Below are positions 15,224 through 22,835 of a DNA stretch of 64,000 bases, in pieces. The stretch comes from DASUPK01 sp963843085 (GTDB taxonomy: Bacteria; Actinomycetota; Thermoleophilia; Solirubrobacterales; 70-9). Under the pieces are notes generated by a model. The model was not told the origin of the DNA and did not search any database. It saw only the letters and a program-made list of their open reading frames with translations. Numbering within the stretch: the first letter of the stretch is position 1; every line of letters begins with the position of its first letter. The stretch is from NCBI GenBank assembly GCA_963843085.1, contig CAWJJG010000011.1:62001-126000 (forward strand). Reading direction: 5' to 3'. The position numbers and the translations under genes were made by a program.

Positions 15224-16186
15224 TCAGCGAGGCGCGATCCGTGCGCGTGGAGGATCGCGCAGCGGGCCGATGCGCTGGACGCTGCCGTCGTCCCGGACGA
15301 CTAGACCGCCGTGCTCGCCGAGGACCGCGGCTGCGCCGTCGGGGCCGCTGAGCAGCGCAGCCTTGGCGAGCACGTCAGCCTCGAGCGCGGTCGGCGCACG
15401 CGCGGCCGCGCAGATCAGGCCCGTCCACGCCGGCCGGCCGGTGGCCGGATCGATCAAGTGGTGCGCATATGTGCCGTCGGGAAGCCTCCACAGACGCGCG
15501 TCGAGGCCGGATGTCGCGACTGCACCACGCTCGAACGCGAATGACTCGGCGGCAGTGCCACTCAGCGGATGGCGGATCTGGAGCTCGATCGGCGCGCTCT
15601 CAGGGAGCTTGCCGCCAACCCGCACATCTCCGCCGCAATCGATGACGTAGCGCGCGTAGCCCGCCAGCCGCCGTCCGACCAGGTCGGCCGCCAGGCCTTT
15701 GCCGATGCCACCGCTGTCCAGCTTCACCGACGGGGGCCGCCTGATCGCGCCCTCCTCCTCGAGCACTCGGATTAGGCGCCATGCCGGATCGGGAGCGGGA
15801 CCGGCCGGGCGCCGAGACGGGGCTGTGGCCAGAGCGGAATCGAGCGGCTCCGAGGCGACGCCGCTGCGTGACTCCACATATCCGGCAGCCTCGAGGTGAG
15901 GCAGGAGCGTCGGATCCACAAGGCCGCCCGTACGCTCGGCGGCCCACAGCCCGGCCGAAACGGCGGCGCGAAGCAGGGGGGAAGCTGGAACCACCTCGCG
16001 GGGATCGCGGTTGAGTCGAGAGAGCTCGCTGTCGTGCCTGAAACGAGACAGCTCGCGATCGAATTCGGTCAATTGGGCTTCGAGGGTTTCCGCCATGACA
16101 GCGGGCTCCGGCTGGCCGCCTTCGATTCGAGCTCCGATCAGAACGCGGATCTCGGTCCCCATCGTGTGGAAGCGCCGTTCGAACAA
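15224..16186 (-). CDS. apbE: FAD:protein FMN transferase (ApbE family)
   Basis: 320 residues with the ApbE signature elements: N-terminal FERRFHTMGTEI, then FDRELSRFRHDSELSRLN, the flavin-binding KLDSGGIGKGLAADLV, VIDCGGDVRVGG and the C-terminal GTYAHHLIDPATGRP metal-site segment. ApbE covalently attaches FMN from FAD to Thr of target proteins in the cell envelope. No obvious lipobox or signal peptide is visible with the TTG start used, so location is uncertain. No protein in this operon carries the usual [D/S]Gxx[T/S] target motif, so its substrate is either elsewhere or atypical. Confidence 0.9.
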   Translation of the reverse strand: MFERRFHTMGTEIRVLIGARIEGGQPEPAVMAETLEAQLTEFDRELSRFRHDSELSRLNRDPREVVPASPLLRAAVSAGLWAAERTGGLVDPTLLPHLEAAGYVESRSGVASEPLDSALATAPSRRPAGPAPDPAWRLIRVLEEEGAIRRPPSVKLDSGGIGKGLAADLVGRRLAGYARYVIDCGGDVRVGGKLPESAPIELQIRHPLSGTAAESFAFERGAVATSGLDARLWRLPDGTYAHHLIDPATGRPAWTGLICAAARAPTALEADVLAKAALLSGPDGAAAVLGEHGGLVVRDDGSVQRIGPLRDPPRARIAPR

Positions 16187-16213
16187 CCCGCGGATCTTGA
16201 CGCCTGGCGCGGA

Positions 16214-16402
16214 TCAGGCAGCGGGCTCGGCCTCTGGGTGCGGTCCGTCAGCCGGAGCGAGCGGCGTTGACCGACCCAACCCGCGCTCCTTAGCAGCCCG
16301 GATCACCCCCCGGGGCCCGGGCCTTCTCCATGCGCGCCGCGCTTCGATTCGCATCTGGGCGACGAGGTAATGATCGCTGTGGTCGTGTTCTGCTTTGTCC
16401 AT
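16214..16402 (-). CDS. Small conserved-looking protein upstream of apbE
   Basis: 62 residues from ATG 16402 (MDKAEHDHSDHYLVAQMRIEARRAW). A good GGAGG site is 7 bases upstream of this ATG, whereas the longer open frame to 16552 has no such support. It lies 27 bp before apbE on the same strand. Composition is acidic/His-rich at the N-terminus and Arg-rich in the middle. No family is recognised; it may be an operon leader protein. Confidence 0.45.
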   Translation of the reverse strand: MDKAEHDHSDHYLVAQMRIEARRAWRRPGPRGVIRAAKERGLGRSTPLAPADGPHPEAEPAA

Positions 16403-16562
16403 CCGATGCCTCCGGTGCCGGGGATTTGTGGTCGGATTCTCGGTTGGTTCCTGAAAGGCCGGAGAAGGGCCTCCGAAAGATTCGATCAAGGAGGCCCGGT
16501 CTTTGCCCGGCGTTTGTGCGCAGCTTCCGGTTCCCTTGGCGTCCCCTCGCAAGCCTCACACT

Positions 16563-16745
16563 GTGACCCACAGACGAACCGAAACCACCGCATCGCAATT
16601 TCATCGGGAGGTGAAGCAGGCCGGTGCCGTCGAGTGCGCGCACGGAAGCCCGCTGCGGATCCTGCTGATCGACTACACCCGGTACGGGACCTGGATCGGA
16701 TGCGTGGAATGCGGCACGTCCTGGCTGATCCGAAGCCGCGGATAA
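16563..16745 (+). CDS. Small Cys/His-containing hypothetical protein
   Basis: 60 residues from GTG 16563 (THRRTETTASQFHREV). The C-terminal half contains ECAHGSPLRILLIDYTRY then GTWIGCVECGTSWLI; the CxxH-like and CxxC pairs could form a small zinc ribbon. No relatives are recognised. It stands alone between the redox operon (opposite strand) and the right-end repeat of unit 3, so it may be cargo. Coding status is uncertain. Confidence 0.35.
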   Translation: MTHRRTETTASQFHREVKQAGAVECAHGSPLRILLIDYTRYGTWIGCVECGTSWLIRSRG

Positions 16746-16835
16746 CCGATCGGCTCGGACGCCGGACCGGTCCCAGACGCCTTTCCAGCGGTCCCGATAC
16801 GGGTCCCAATCTGGGAACGTCCCGGGCCGGATCGA

Positions 16836-16884
16836 AACCGTGCGTCCAACTGTGCGTCCAACTCCCGACTTCGCGCCGAACTGA
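16836..16884 (+). pseudogene. Probable integrase tail, copy 3
   Basis: Frame ETVRPTVRPTPDFAPN ending in TGA 16882-16884; it has the same end as copy 1. Unlike units 1 and 2 no hicBA remains upstream. About 100 bp of conserved sequence (GCACCTCAGCACGCCTGAG and so on) leads to the att core at 16945. Confidence 0.45.
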
Positions 16885-16944
16885 AAGCACCTCAGCACGC
16901 CTGAGCTATGCCTCCCCGGCCTCAGGTGACCCCTCCTCGCCGTC

Positions 16945-16986
16945 ATCATAATCCGCGTGTCGGGGGTTCGAGTCCCTCCTCCGGCA
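16945..16986 (+). repeat. Att core copy 4 (exact tRNA-Met 3' 42 nt)
   Basis: Identical to 5287-5328 over 42 bases and again preceded by CCCCTCCTCGCCGTC. Junction of units 3 and 4. Confidence 0.85.
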
Positions 16987-17060
16987 TGAAAGCCCTGCGA
17001 AGCAGCGTTTTCTCAATGCTTCGAACATGCGGACTCTCGACGCACCGACGCACCCGGCGG
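16987..17060 (+). repeat. Truncated left-end block, copy 4
   Basis: Only the third motif survives (ACATGCGGACTCTCGACGCACCGACGCACC, near 17024-17053, here degenerate); the hairpin pair of copies 1-3 is missing. The rest of the interval up to 17145 shows no gene. Confidence 0.5.
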
Positions 17061-17145
17061 CTCAGACAACTGGCGCTGAGGCACATGCTCAGTCCTTCGC
17101 GATCATCGACCAGGACGCGGACCTTGGCTGACCAGCGCGATTCCC

Positions 17146-17589
17146 TCAGGCTCGCTCTTCGAGGATCCGTCTCAGCCGAGCCAGGTCCTTGCGATTGGCG
17201 CGACGAACGGCGGGGACCATGATTGGCGCAACCAGCCTTGAGAAGCCCGAGAGCTCCCCGCGGTTTCGCAAGCGCATCACGGTGGAGCCTTCGCGGACAT
17301 CGGCCCAGGTGTAGGTGGTCTCCATCGCGAGCGGACCGTGGGTTGTGGCCATCACCAGCCGCTCGTCTGGCGCGAACTCCTTGACTTCGTAGGTGTAGGA
17401 GAGGCGGCGGCCCAGGAACCGTGCAACGAACGCGAAGCGTGAGCCGACCGTCAGCGGCCGCGGAGTCTCCCAACCAGCGCTTTCGATATTCGCGTACCAG
17501 GCCGTCGCGTTGTCGGGCTCGGCGGCGTACTCGGCGACCTCGCCTCGGGGCCGGGCGATCGTGACATCGGTCTCGACGTCGATCGCCAT
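17146..17589 (-). CDS. SRPBCC-family (polyketide cyclase-like) protein
   Basis: 147 residues with the START/SRPBCC helix-grip pattern: DVETDVTIARPRGEVAEYAAEPDNATAWY at the N-terminus, VGSRFAFVARFLGRRLSYTYEV in the middle strands, and a long C-terminal helix with RRANRKDLARLRRILEE. This family binds hydrophobic ligands in a cavity. It is cytoplasmic with no signal. It is one of three SRPBCC-like genes in this unit (see 18734 and 19044) and may share ligands with the membrane-lipid-like enzymes upstream, which is inference. Confidence 0.8.
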   Translation of the reverse strand: MAIDVETDVTIARPRGEVAEYAAEPDNATAWYANIESAGWETPRPLTVGSRFAFVARFLGRRLSYTYEVKEFAPDERLVMATTHGPLAMETTYTWADVREGSTVMRLRNRGELSGFSRLVAPIMVPAVRRANRKDLARLRRILEERA

Positions 17590-17693
17590 CGGCCAACCCT
17601 AGCCCCGCGAGACCAGCGATCCGTTCAGAAGGGTGATCACCTGGAAGTCACGGCCTCAGCTGTGCTCGCAAATGGCGCTGATCGGATCCGGCG

Positions 17694-18029
17694 TCATGTG
17701 GGCATCGCCGGCGCCTGTGGCCGGGCCCGGGAGAGCGCGGCCCTGATCCACTCATCCGGCGGAAGGGGCGAGGTACCGTTCTCCGAGCGGTAGAGCCTGC
17801 ACTCCCGTCCGAAATCCACGCGGTTCGCGGCGCCGGGGTCCACGTCCTCACCGTTCACGCGTACGGTTGGCGAGCCTAGGAAGCGCTCCCACTCGGCGGC
17901 ATCCGCTGTCTCCACCCGGTGCAGTTCGATCTCGTCCTCAACGCCGGCCTCGTCGAGGAGCCTGCGCAGGCGGGGAAGGAGCGCCTCATAGGTTGGACAG
18001 CCGTCGAAGTAGAGAAGCTCGATCCTCAT
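17694..18029 (-). CDS. Thioredoxin-fold protein with single N-terminal Cys
   Basis: 111 residues. It opens with a beta strand and active-site-like loop IELLYFDGCPTYE (Cys11, CPT instead of CxxC), later has SPTVRVNGEDVDP with the cis-Pro-like turn, and ends with an amphipathic helix. This is the pattern of small thioredoxin-like proteins often annotated near mercury or metal functions. A monothiol mechanism is possible. It follows the DUF427 gene by 4 bp on the same strand, so the two are co-transcribed. Confidence 0.75.
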   Translation of the reverse strand: MRIELLYFDGCPTYEALLPRLRRLLDEAGVEDEIELHRVETADAAEWERFLGSPTVRVNGEDVDPGAANRVDFGRECRLYRSENGTSPLPPDEWIRAALSRARPQAPAMPT

Positions 18030-18033
18030 CGCC

Positions 18034-18315
18034 CTAGCTGCTGACCTCTACCCCGTCCCAGAACGCGACGTGGTTTCGGATCTTGCGAACCCAGGGCGGC
18101 GGATGACGGTAGGTCCAGGCGGCGTGCTTGCTGGTACGCCCGCCCGCCTCGACGGTGTAGTAGCTCGCCACGCCCTTCCAAACGCAGAGCGACTTCATGG
18201 CGCTCGGCTTCAAGTAGCGCTCGTCGACGCTCTCCGGCGGGAAGTAGTGGTTGCCCTCGAGGTAGATCGTCTCGTCGCTCTCCGCAATTACCTTGCCGTT
18301 GAAGATCGCCTTCAT
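18034..18315 (-). CDS. DUF427 domain protein
   Basis: 93 residues covering a complete DUF427 domain: KAIFNGKVIAESDETIYLEGNHYFPPESV, then YLKPSAMKSLCVWKGVASYYTVEAGG, then NHVAFWDGVEV. The family is common in actinobacteria; function is not established. A GGAAGAAGGAGCGAGCG stretch precedes the ATG, giving a good ribosome site. Co-transcribed with the thioredoxin-fold gene downstream. Confidence 0.88.
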   Translation of the reverse strand: MKAIFNGKVIAESDETIYLEGNHYFPPESVDERYLKPSAMKSLCVWKGVASYYTVEAGGRTSKHAAWTYRHPPPWVRKIRNHVAFWDGVEVSS

Positions 18316-18379
18316 CGCTCGCTCCTTCTTCCTTGAGCACTCTCGTTAACCAATCGACCTGAGCCGACTGAAGAAGGAT

Positions 18380-18616
18380 TCATTGATCGCGGACCAGGTC
18401 GGAGCTCTTGCCTGTCAGCAGGCCGAGGTTCGAGACGACGAACGGAACGCAGTAGTTCAGAGCGCACTTCACCCAGGTCAGCGCCATGGCATTGCCTCCC
18501 AGAATCAGGTCCAGCTGGTTGATCGCGGTCAGGATGGTCCCGACGACGAGCGCGATCCTGACCGTGCGCCGGAGGTGATCCGGCTGCCGGCAGACCCTCA
18601 GAGCTTCCTCCAGCAC
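18380..18616 (-). CDS. nrtS: NrtS-like two-helix membrane protein
   Basis: About 78 residues from GTG 18616 (a TTG at 18619 is equally possible). Two helices: TVRIALVVGTILTAINQLDLIL and WVKCALNYCVPFVVSNLGLL, with the G-T-I-L-x-x-I-N-Q and K-x-A-L-x-Y-x-V-P-x-x-V-S motifs of the NrtS family. NrtS was described as a small nitrate/nitrite transporter in cyanobacteria; in other bacteria the role is not proven. It lies 19 bp after a tiny membrane-protein gene on the same strand. Confidence 0.75.
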   Translation of the reverse strand: MLEEALRVCRQPDHLRRTVRIALVVGTILTAINQLDLILGGNAMALTWVKCALNYCVPFVVSNLGLLTGKSSDLVRDQ

Positions 18617-18635
18617 CAACCGTCGATTGCGTGGC

Positions 18636-18737
18636 TCAGCAGGCGAGACAGAACCTCCCAGCCGCGATCACTGCGAGGGCGAAGAACCCCAGGCTGAGCA
18701 GGAGCCGGAGGACGGGAATCCGAATGGCGCGAGTCAT
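18636..18737 (-). CDS. 33-residue single-helix membrane peptide
   Basis: From ATG 18737, which overlaps the stop of the upstream gene (ATGA), it reads MTRAIRIPVLRLLLSLGFF and ends AVIAAGRFCLAC. Almost the whole peptide is one hydrophobic helix with a basic N-terminus and two C-terminal cysteines. The coupled start and position within a run of same-strand genes support it as real; no family is known. Confidence 0.45.
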   Translation of the reverse strand: MTRAIRIPVLRLLLSLGFFALAVIAAGRFCLAC

Positions 18738-19039
18738 CGGTTGATTGCGGCGGCCAGCGCCTCGAGGTGGTTGATCAGATGCCGCGAGACGATCGGCCCA
18801 AAACCGGGCGCCGATACGTCCAGGCTGACTCTGGAGCTCCGTGGGGTGGCGGTCTCGATTGAGATCGCGATCGTCGCCGGGCGTATCTGGCAGGTCAAGC
18901 GCCACGGCCACTCATGGGCGAGGACTCTCCCGGCGACGTCTTCTTCAATCTCCCAGACGCGCGGAGAGAGGCCCGAGCGGCATGCCGCTCGGGCCTCTTC
19001 GGGCGAGGCGGCAACCGTCAAGGTCTGGCTGCGCTTCAC
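18734..19039 (-). CDS. Small SRPBCC-like protein
   Basis: 101 residues: MKRSQTLTVAASPEEARAAC, an alternating beta-rich middle (WRLTCQIRPATIAISIETATP, SRVSLDVSAPGFGPIVS) and a C-terminal helix HLINHLEALAAAINR. This matches a half-size helix-grip fold. It sits 4 bp after the larger SRPBCC gene at 19044 and overlaps the 33-residue peptide gene, within the same operon. Confidence 0.65.
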   Translation of the reverse strand: MKRSQTLTVAASPEEARAACRSGLSPRVWEIEEDVAGRVLAHEWPWRLTCQIRPATIAISIETATPRSSRVSLDVSAPGFGPIVSRHLINHLEALAAAINR

Positions 19040-19043
19040 GTCC

Positions 19044-19628
19044 CTACCGCCTCTGTGCCCGCGATTGGCGCCGATCGGCCAACTGCTCTGCCCGTTGCCT
19101 CAGATCTTCCAAGTCCTTGCGCACGGCCTTCTCCCACTCGGGCCGCACCCAGCGCCGGCCGGCGATCCGGCCGAGAAAGAAGAAGTCGACTCCCACCTCG
19201 CCGCTATAGCGCAGCTCAGTCACCCCGTCGGCCTCCTCGAGGGCGAATTCCTCCACGCCGTACGGAACCGGACCCCTGATGTGCCGGAATCCGACCTGGC
19301 CCGGCGGCTCGAACTTGACGGCCTCGACCGTGATCGCCGTATAGAAGTGAACCTTTGTGTGATGAGCCGCGACGACGAGGTCCTCGCCCCTGGCCAGCAC
19401 CTCTATCCTCGAGTCCTTCGGGTTGTGACGCAGGTAGGGCTCGCTGATCATCTCCATGACACGGTCCCGCGGCGCGTTGATCCGGACCTCGATCGGGCCG
19501 AGCTCGTGGAAGCTGCGGCCCCAGCCCAGATCGAGATGCAGCCGTCCCATGGCGAGCAGCAGGAACCCCGCGGCCACGGCGGCGAGCCACAGGGCGGCGA
19601 GTCCGATGGCGATCCAGAGCCAGATCAT
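19044..19628 (-). CDS. Membrane-anchored SRPBCC protein
   Basis: 194 residues. A strong N-terminal helix (IWLWIAIGLAALWLAAVAAGFLLLA) anchors it; the rest (about 45-180) is a helix-grip domain beginning GPIEVRINAPRDRVMEMISEPYLR and ending with a charged helix WEKAVRKDLEDLRQRAEQL. It probably binds a lipophilic molecule at the membrane. Its ATG overlaps the methyltransferase stop (ATGA), so it is the fourth coupled gene after thioredoxin, radical SAM protein and methyltransferase. Confidence 0.8.
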   Translation of the reverse strand: MIWLWIAIGLAALWLAAVAAGFLLLAMGRLHLDLGWGRSFHELGPIEVRINAPRDRVMEMISEPYLRHNPKDSRIEVLARGEDLVVAAHHTKVHFYTAITVEAVKFEPPGQVGFRHIRGPVPYGVEEFALEEADGVTELRYSGEVGVDFFFLGRIAGRRWVRPEWEKAVRKDLEDLRQRAEQLADRRQSRAQRR

Positions 19629-20416
19629 CGGCCCGACGCCGCGAAGATCGCGTAGCCGATCGCGCCCTCGTCGATCGAGCGACGGGCGACGCGCACCAAC
19701 TCGATCGCCTCGTCGATGTCGAAGGGCGAGCCGGCGAACCGATCGAGCCCGAGCAGGCGGGCCCCGCGCAGGCGCTCCTCAATCCGTTCGGTGAACCGGG
19801 CCGTATCAGCGTCGCGACTCTCCACCGAGTAGACCTCGAGCCCAGCTCCGGCGAGCAGCTCCTCGTAGCCGGGACGGTCGAGCGCAGAGCCGACGCAGGC
19901 GATCGTCGCCATCGGCCCGAGCAGCTCAGCCGGCAGGCGATCCGCGTCGACCACGACGTCGGAGATCGCCACCCGCCCGCCTGGCCGCAACACGCGAGCG
20001 ATCTCGCCGACGGCGCGCTCCTTGTCCGGGAATGTGCAGAGCGAGCACTCGCAGAGCACGGCGTCGTAGGACGCGTCGGGGAGCGCGAGCTCCTCGGCAT
20101 CGCCGCGCGCAAATCGGACACCCCGAGAGAGTCCCTCGTTCCTGGCCGCCGCCGTCGCGGCGAGCACCGCCTGCTCGCTGTAGTCGACCCCTGTGACCCT
20201 GGCGCCGTACTCGCCGGCGGCGAGCAGCGAAGATGCTCCCGAACCGGAGGCGACGTCGAGCAGCCGATCGCCGGATCGGAGCATGATCAGCTCGAGGGCC
20301 CGCCGCGTAGCGTTCTCGCCTCCGGGGTGGAGCTCGCCGCCGAGCAGCCAGCGGACCGCAGGCTCTGCGTAGATCGCCGCGCAACAGGATTTCAGCTCCT
20401 CAGCTGCGAGCTGCAC
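19625..20416 (-). CDS. Class I SAM-dependent methyltransferase
   Basis: 263 residues from GTG 20416. Motif I is LLDVASGSGASSLLAA, followed by TGVDYSEQAVLAA, ARGDAEELALPDASYDAVLCECSLCTFPD and LRPGGRVAISDVVVD. The two nearby cysteines in CECSLC and the CC at residues 11-12 recall arsenite methyltransferases, but without a full match I leave the substrate open. It overlaps the radical SAM gene by 17 bp. The pairing of a Tes-like radical SAM enzyme with a methyltransferase and lipid-binding proteins suggests modification of a membrane lipid or similar molecule. Confidence 0.85.
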   Translation of the reverse strand: MQLAAEELKSCCAAIYAEPAVRWLLGGELHPGGENATRRALELIMLRSGDRLLDVASGSGASSLLAAGEYGARVTGVDYSEQAVLAATAAARNEGLSRGVRFARGDAEELALPDASYDAVLCECSLCTFPDKERAVGEIARVLRPGGRVAISDVVVDADRLPAELLGPMATIACVGSALDRPGYEELLAGAGLEVYSVESRDADTARFTERIEERLRGARLLGLDRFAGSPFDIDEAIELVRVARRSIDEGAIGYAIFAASGR

Positions 20417-21779
20417 TCGCGACCTCCAATCGAACCTGCTCGCGGTAGCCGACCGAGTTGTAGGCGCAGAAGGGGATCAGGCGCCCGTCGGGGACGATCT
20501 CGGAGACACAGCACTTGCGGAGCTTCTCCACGTCGAGGGTGTATGGATCCTGGAAGTCCTGGGTGACGATCATGAAGCCCTGGGCCGCCACCTCACGCAG
20601 CTCCGCCGGCATCGCCGTGGAGCAGGCCACGCACTCGAGCCGCTCCGCCGCCGGCGCGGTGCCGCCGGCCGCCTTCGCCGACCAGAGGCCCTCGAGGGCC
20701 GTCCGTACCTCGGGGTCAGGCACGGCTCGGTTGGTGACGTAGTCGAGGTACTGCTCGACGTCGACCAGGCGCGGCAGGGGAACGAGGTCCTCGCCGTCAT
20801 AGAGCGCGAAGGTGGCCGAGCGGCAGGTCGGCGAACAGCAGGGCACCGGGACGAAATCGTCAGTGCGGAACCACTCCGGGAGCTGCTCGCAGATCGCGTC
20901 GATCACGTCGGAGTTGGTGAGCTTGTCGAGCGGATCGGAGTCGGCGCGGAAGCGCCCGGAATGGGTGACCGGCTGGAAGAAGACGCCGGTGACGGCCGGA
21001 TGCTCGATCCCGAAGCGAACGATCTCGCCTATTTCTGCCTCGTTGACATCCCGCTCGACCGCCGCGGCGAGCGAGACGCTGACACCCGCGTCGGCGCAAC
21101 GATCAAGCGCCCCCAGCTTCTCCTCGGTCAGGTCCTTGCCGCGTATCGTCATCTGGGTCTCCTCGCGGAGCCCGTCGAACTGGAGATAGACGTGCACCCC
21201 GATCTCGGCGAGCGCCGGCGCGAAGCGCGGATCCCGGGCGAGGCGGATTCCATTGGTGTTCAGCATCACCAGCGGGATGCCGCGGTCCTTGGCGGCACCC
21301 AGCATCTCCAGGATCTCGGGGTGGATCGAGGGCTCCCCGCCGGAGAGCTGGACCGCCTCCGGCTCGCCCTCAGCCCGGACGAAGGCGTCGAGCATCGACT
21401 CGACCTGCTCGAGGGTGAGCGAGAAGCCGTGCTCCTGGGGACCGGTTCCGGAATCGGCGAAGCAGATCGGGCAGTCCAGGTTGCAGGCCGTGTTCACCTC
21501 GATGATCCCGAGGCAGGTGTGCTGGGCATGCTCGGGGCAGATGCCGCAATCGTGCGGGCAGCCCTCCGCGACCTCGGTCTGGCGCTCGAGCGGCGAATCG
21601 CCGCGCTTGTCGAAGCGCTGAACCTCGGCCCAGCGCTCAGCGTCTCCGTAGACCACGGCCTCGAAGAGCCCGTGGTCCGGACATACGCGCGAGAGGACCA
21701 CCTTGCCCCCGCGCTCCAGCAGCTGGGCGTTCAGCAGGCGCTTGCAGCGGGGACAGATTGAGGTGGTCGAACGCAGCAC
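20400..21779 (-). CDS. Radical SAM protein resembling MJ0619/tetraether synthase family
   Basis: 459 residues from GTG 21779, whose G is shared with the thioredoxin stop TAG. The radical SAM cluster is C99, C103, C106 in TACNLDCPICFAD. An N-terminal extension has CPRC (C9, C12), C33 in RVCPDHGLF and CPHDCGIC (C74, C78, C81); the C-terminus has CCSPTC, CVAC, KCCVSE and FCAYNS, so several extra Fe-S clusters are likely. SAM-binding VQLSGGEPSIHPEI and LVMLNTNGIRLA follow. This layout matches the MJ0619/Tes group, whose characterised archaeal member joins lipid tails. Lipid cross-linking or C-methylation is inference. Confidence 0.88.
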   Translation of the reverse strand: MLRSTTSICPRCKRLLNAQLLERGGKVVLSRVCPDHGLFEAVVYGDAERWAEVQRFDKRGDSPLERQTEVAEGCPHDCGICPEHAQHTCLGIIEVNTACNLDCPICFADSGTGPQEHGFSLTLEQVESMLDAFVRAEGEPEAVQLSGGEPSIHPEILEMLGAAKDRGIPLVMLNTNGIRLARDPRFAPALAEIGVHVYLQFDGLREETQMTIRGKDLTEEKLGALDRCADAGVSVSLAAAVERDVNEAEIGEIVRFGIEHPAVTGVFFQPVTHSGRFRADSDPLDKLTNSDVIDAICEQLPEWFRTDDFVPVPCCSPTCRSATFALYDGEDLVPLPRLVDVEQYLDYVTNRAVPDPEVRTALEGLWSAKAAGGTAPAAERLECVACSTAMPAELREVAAQGFMIVTQDFQDPYTLDVEKLRKCCVSEIVPDGRLIPFCAYNSVGYREQVRLEVASAARS

Positions 21780-22120
21780 TAGGCGGCTCGATTGAGCTCG
21801 TATGCGATTCCCAGGGCCGCCTCGAGGCTCTTCCTCGGCATCGCCCCGACGCCCCGCGCAGCCTGCTCGCCATCGCGATAGAGGACGAGGTAGGGAATGC
21901 TCAAGGCCCCCTCGCTCGCCGCCAGCTCCGGCTCGGCGTCGACATCGACCTTGCCCACCTTGAGGGACCCGGCGCGCTCCCGCGCGATCTCGTCGACGAC
22001 GGGGCCCACGGCGCGACAGGGCCCGCACCAAGCGGCCCAGTAGTCGACCATCACCGGTATGTCAGAGTCGAGCACCTCGTCCTTGAAGTTCGCCTTGGTC
22101 AGTGTGATTGGTTCGCTCAT
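21779..22120 (-). CDS. Thioredoxin
   Basis: 113 residues. It has the active site WAAWCGPCRAVG, the conserved Asp in VMVDYW, VDVDAEPELAASEGALSIPYLVLYRDGE with the cis-Pro, and a C-terminal helix. It is first in a leftward run (thioredoxin, radical SAM, methyltransferase, SRPBCC proteins) and could supply reductant to the Fe-S or SAM chemistry. The promoter is in the 109-bp gap shared with the divergent ECF sigma gene. GGAAGCGAAACCG precedes the ATG. Confidence 0.95.
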   Translation of the reverse strand: MSEPITLTKANFKDEVLDSDIPVMVDYWAAWCGPCRAVGPVVDEIARERAGSLKVGKVDVDAEPELAASEGALSIPYLVLYRDGEQAARGVGAMPRKSLEAALGIAYELNRAA

Positions 22121-22174
22121 CGGTTTCGCTTCCTTTCTGGTTGCTCGCCGATCTGACCGGCCACCGTCGACAAA

Positions 22175-22197
22175 GGATTCAGCGGGCGTCTGAATCC
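22175..22197. promoter_or_regulatory. Inverted repeat in the thioredoxin/sigma divergent promoter region
   Basis: Perfect 8-bp arms GGATTCAG and CTGAATCC with a 7-bp spacer lie 33 bp upstream of the sigma gene and 55 bp from the thioredoxin start. A regulator dimer could bind here and control both directions. It could instead be part of the ECF-dependent promoter. Confidence 0.45.
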
Positions 22198-22229
22198 ATT
22201 CTCCTGCTCACGCGGTCCAACCCGCGAAG

Positions 22230-22835
22230 ATGACCGAAGCAACTGTTACCGCGCTGACCCACACATTGCCTGATACGGCTGAAACCGAGAAACGGCTCGT
22301 CTCGCGCGCCCAGGAGGGCGACGAGGCGGCCTTCGGCGTACTCGCGGAGCGCTACTCCACTCGGCTGCGGCGGACCCTCTACCGGATCACCCGAGACTGC
22401 GACGGGGCCTACGACGCAGTCCAGGAGGCCCTGATCCGAGCCTGGAAGAACATCGGTCGCTTCGAGGGTCGCTCACGTTTCTACACCTGGTTGACCAGGA
22501 TTGGCGTCAACGAGGCCTACCGCGGCCTCCGCCGCCGTCCGGAGGAGTCATTGGAGATGATGGACCTGGTCGGTGAGCGCGTCCCCGACTGGGGAAACCA
22601 GCCCGACGAGGTCTTCGAGTCCCGCGAGTTCCTACGGGCCGTGGACGAGGCGCTTGTCCAGCTGCCACTCGACTATCGCAGCGCCGTGATCCTGCGCGAC
22701 GTCGAGGGACTGAGCACCGCGGAAGCCGCCGAGACCCTGGGCATCGGCGAGCGATCCCTGAAGAGCCGGCTGCACCGCGGCCGGATGGCGCTGCGCGCCA
22801 GCCTTGACGACTACTTCGAGGAGGGAGAGGTATGA
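22230..22835 (+). CDS. ECF RNA polymerase sigma factor
   Basis: 201 residues. Region 2 (about 35-100) contains YDAVQEALIRAWKNIGRFEGRSRFYTWLTRIGVNEAY, and region 4 (about 130-195) has LPLDYRSAVILRDVEGLSTAEAAETLGIGERSLKSRLHRGR, a clear HTH. The stop overlaps the anti-sigma gene by ATGA. The gene diverges from the thioredoxin/radical SAM operon, so that operon is a plausible target, perhaps under thiol or oxidative stress given the zinc-Cys anti-sigma partner. The target promoter sequence has not been demonstrated. Confidence 0.95.
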   Translation: MTEATVTALTHTLPDTAETEKRLVSRAQEGDEAAFGVLAERYSTRLRRTLYRITRDCDGAYDAVQEALIRAWKNIGRFEGRSRFYTWLTRIGVNEAYRGLRRRPEESLEMMDLVGERVPDWGNQPDEVFESREFLRAVDEALVQLPLDYRSAVILRDVEGLSTAEAAETLGIGERSLKSRLHRGRMALRASLDDYFEEGEV

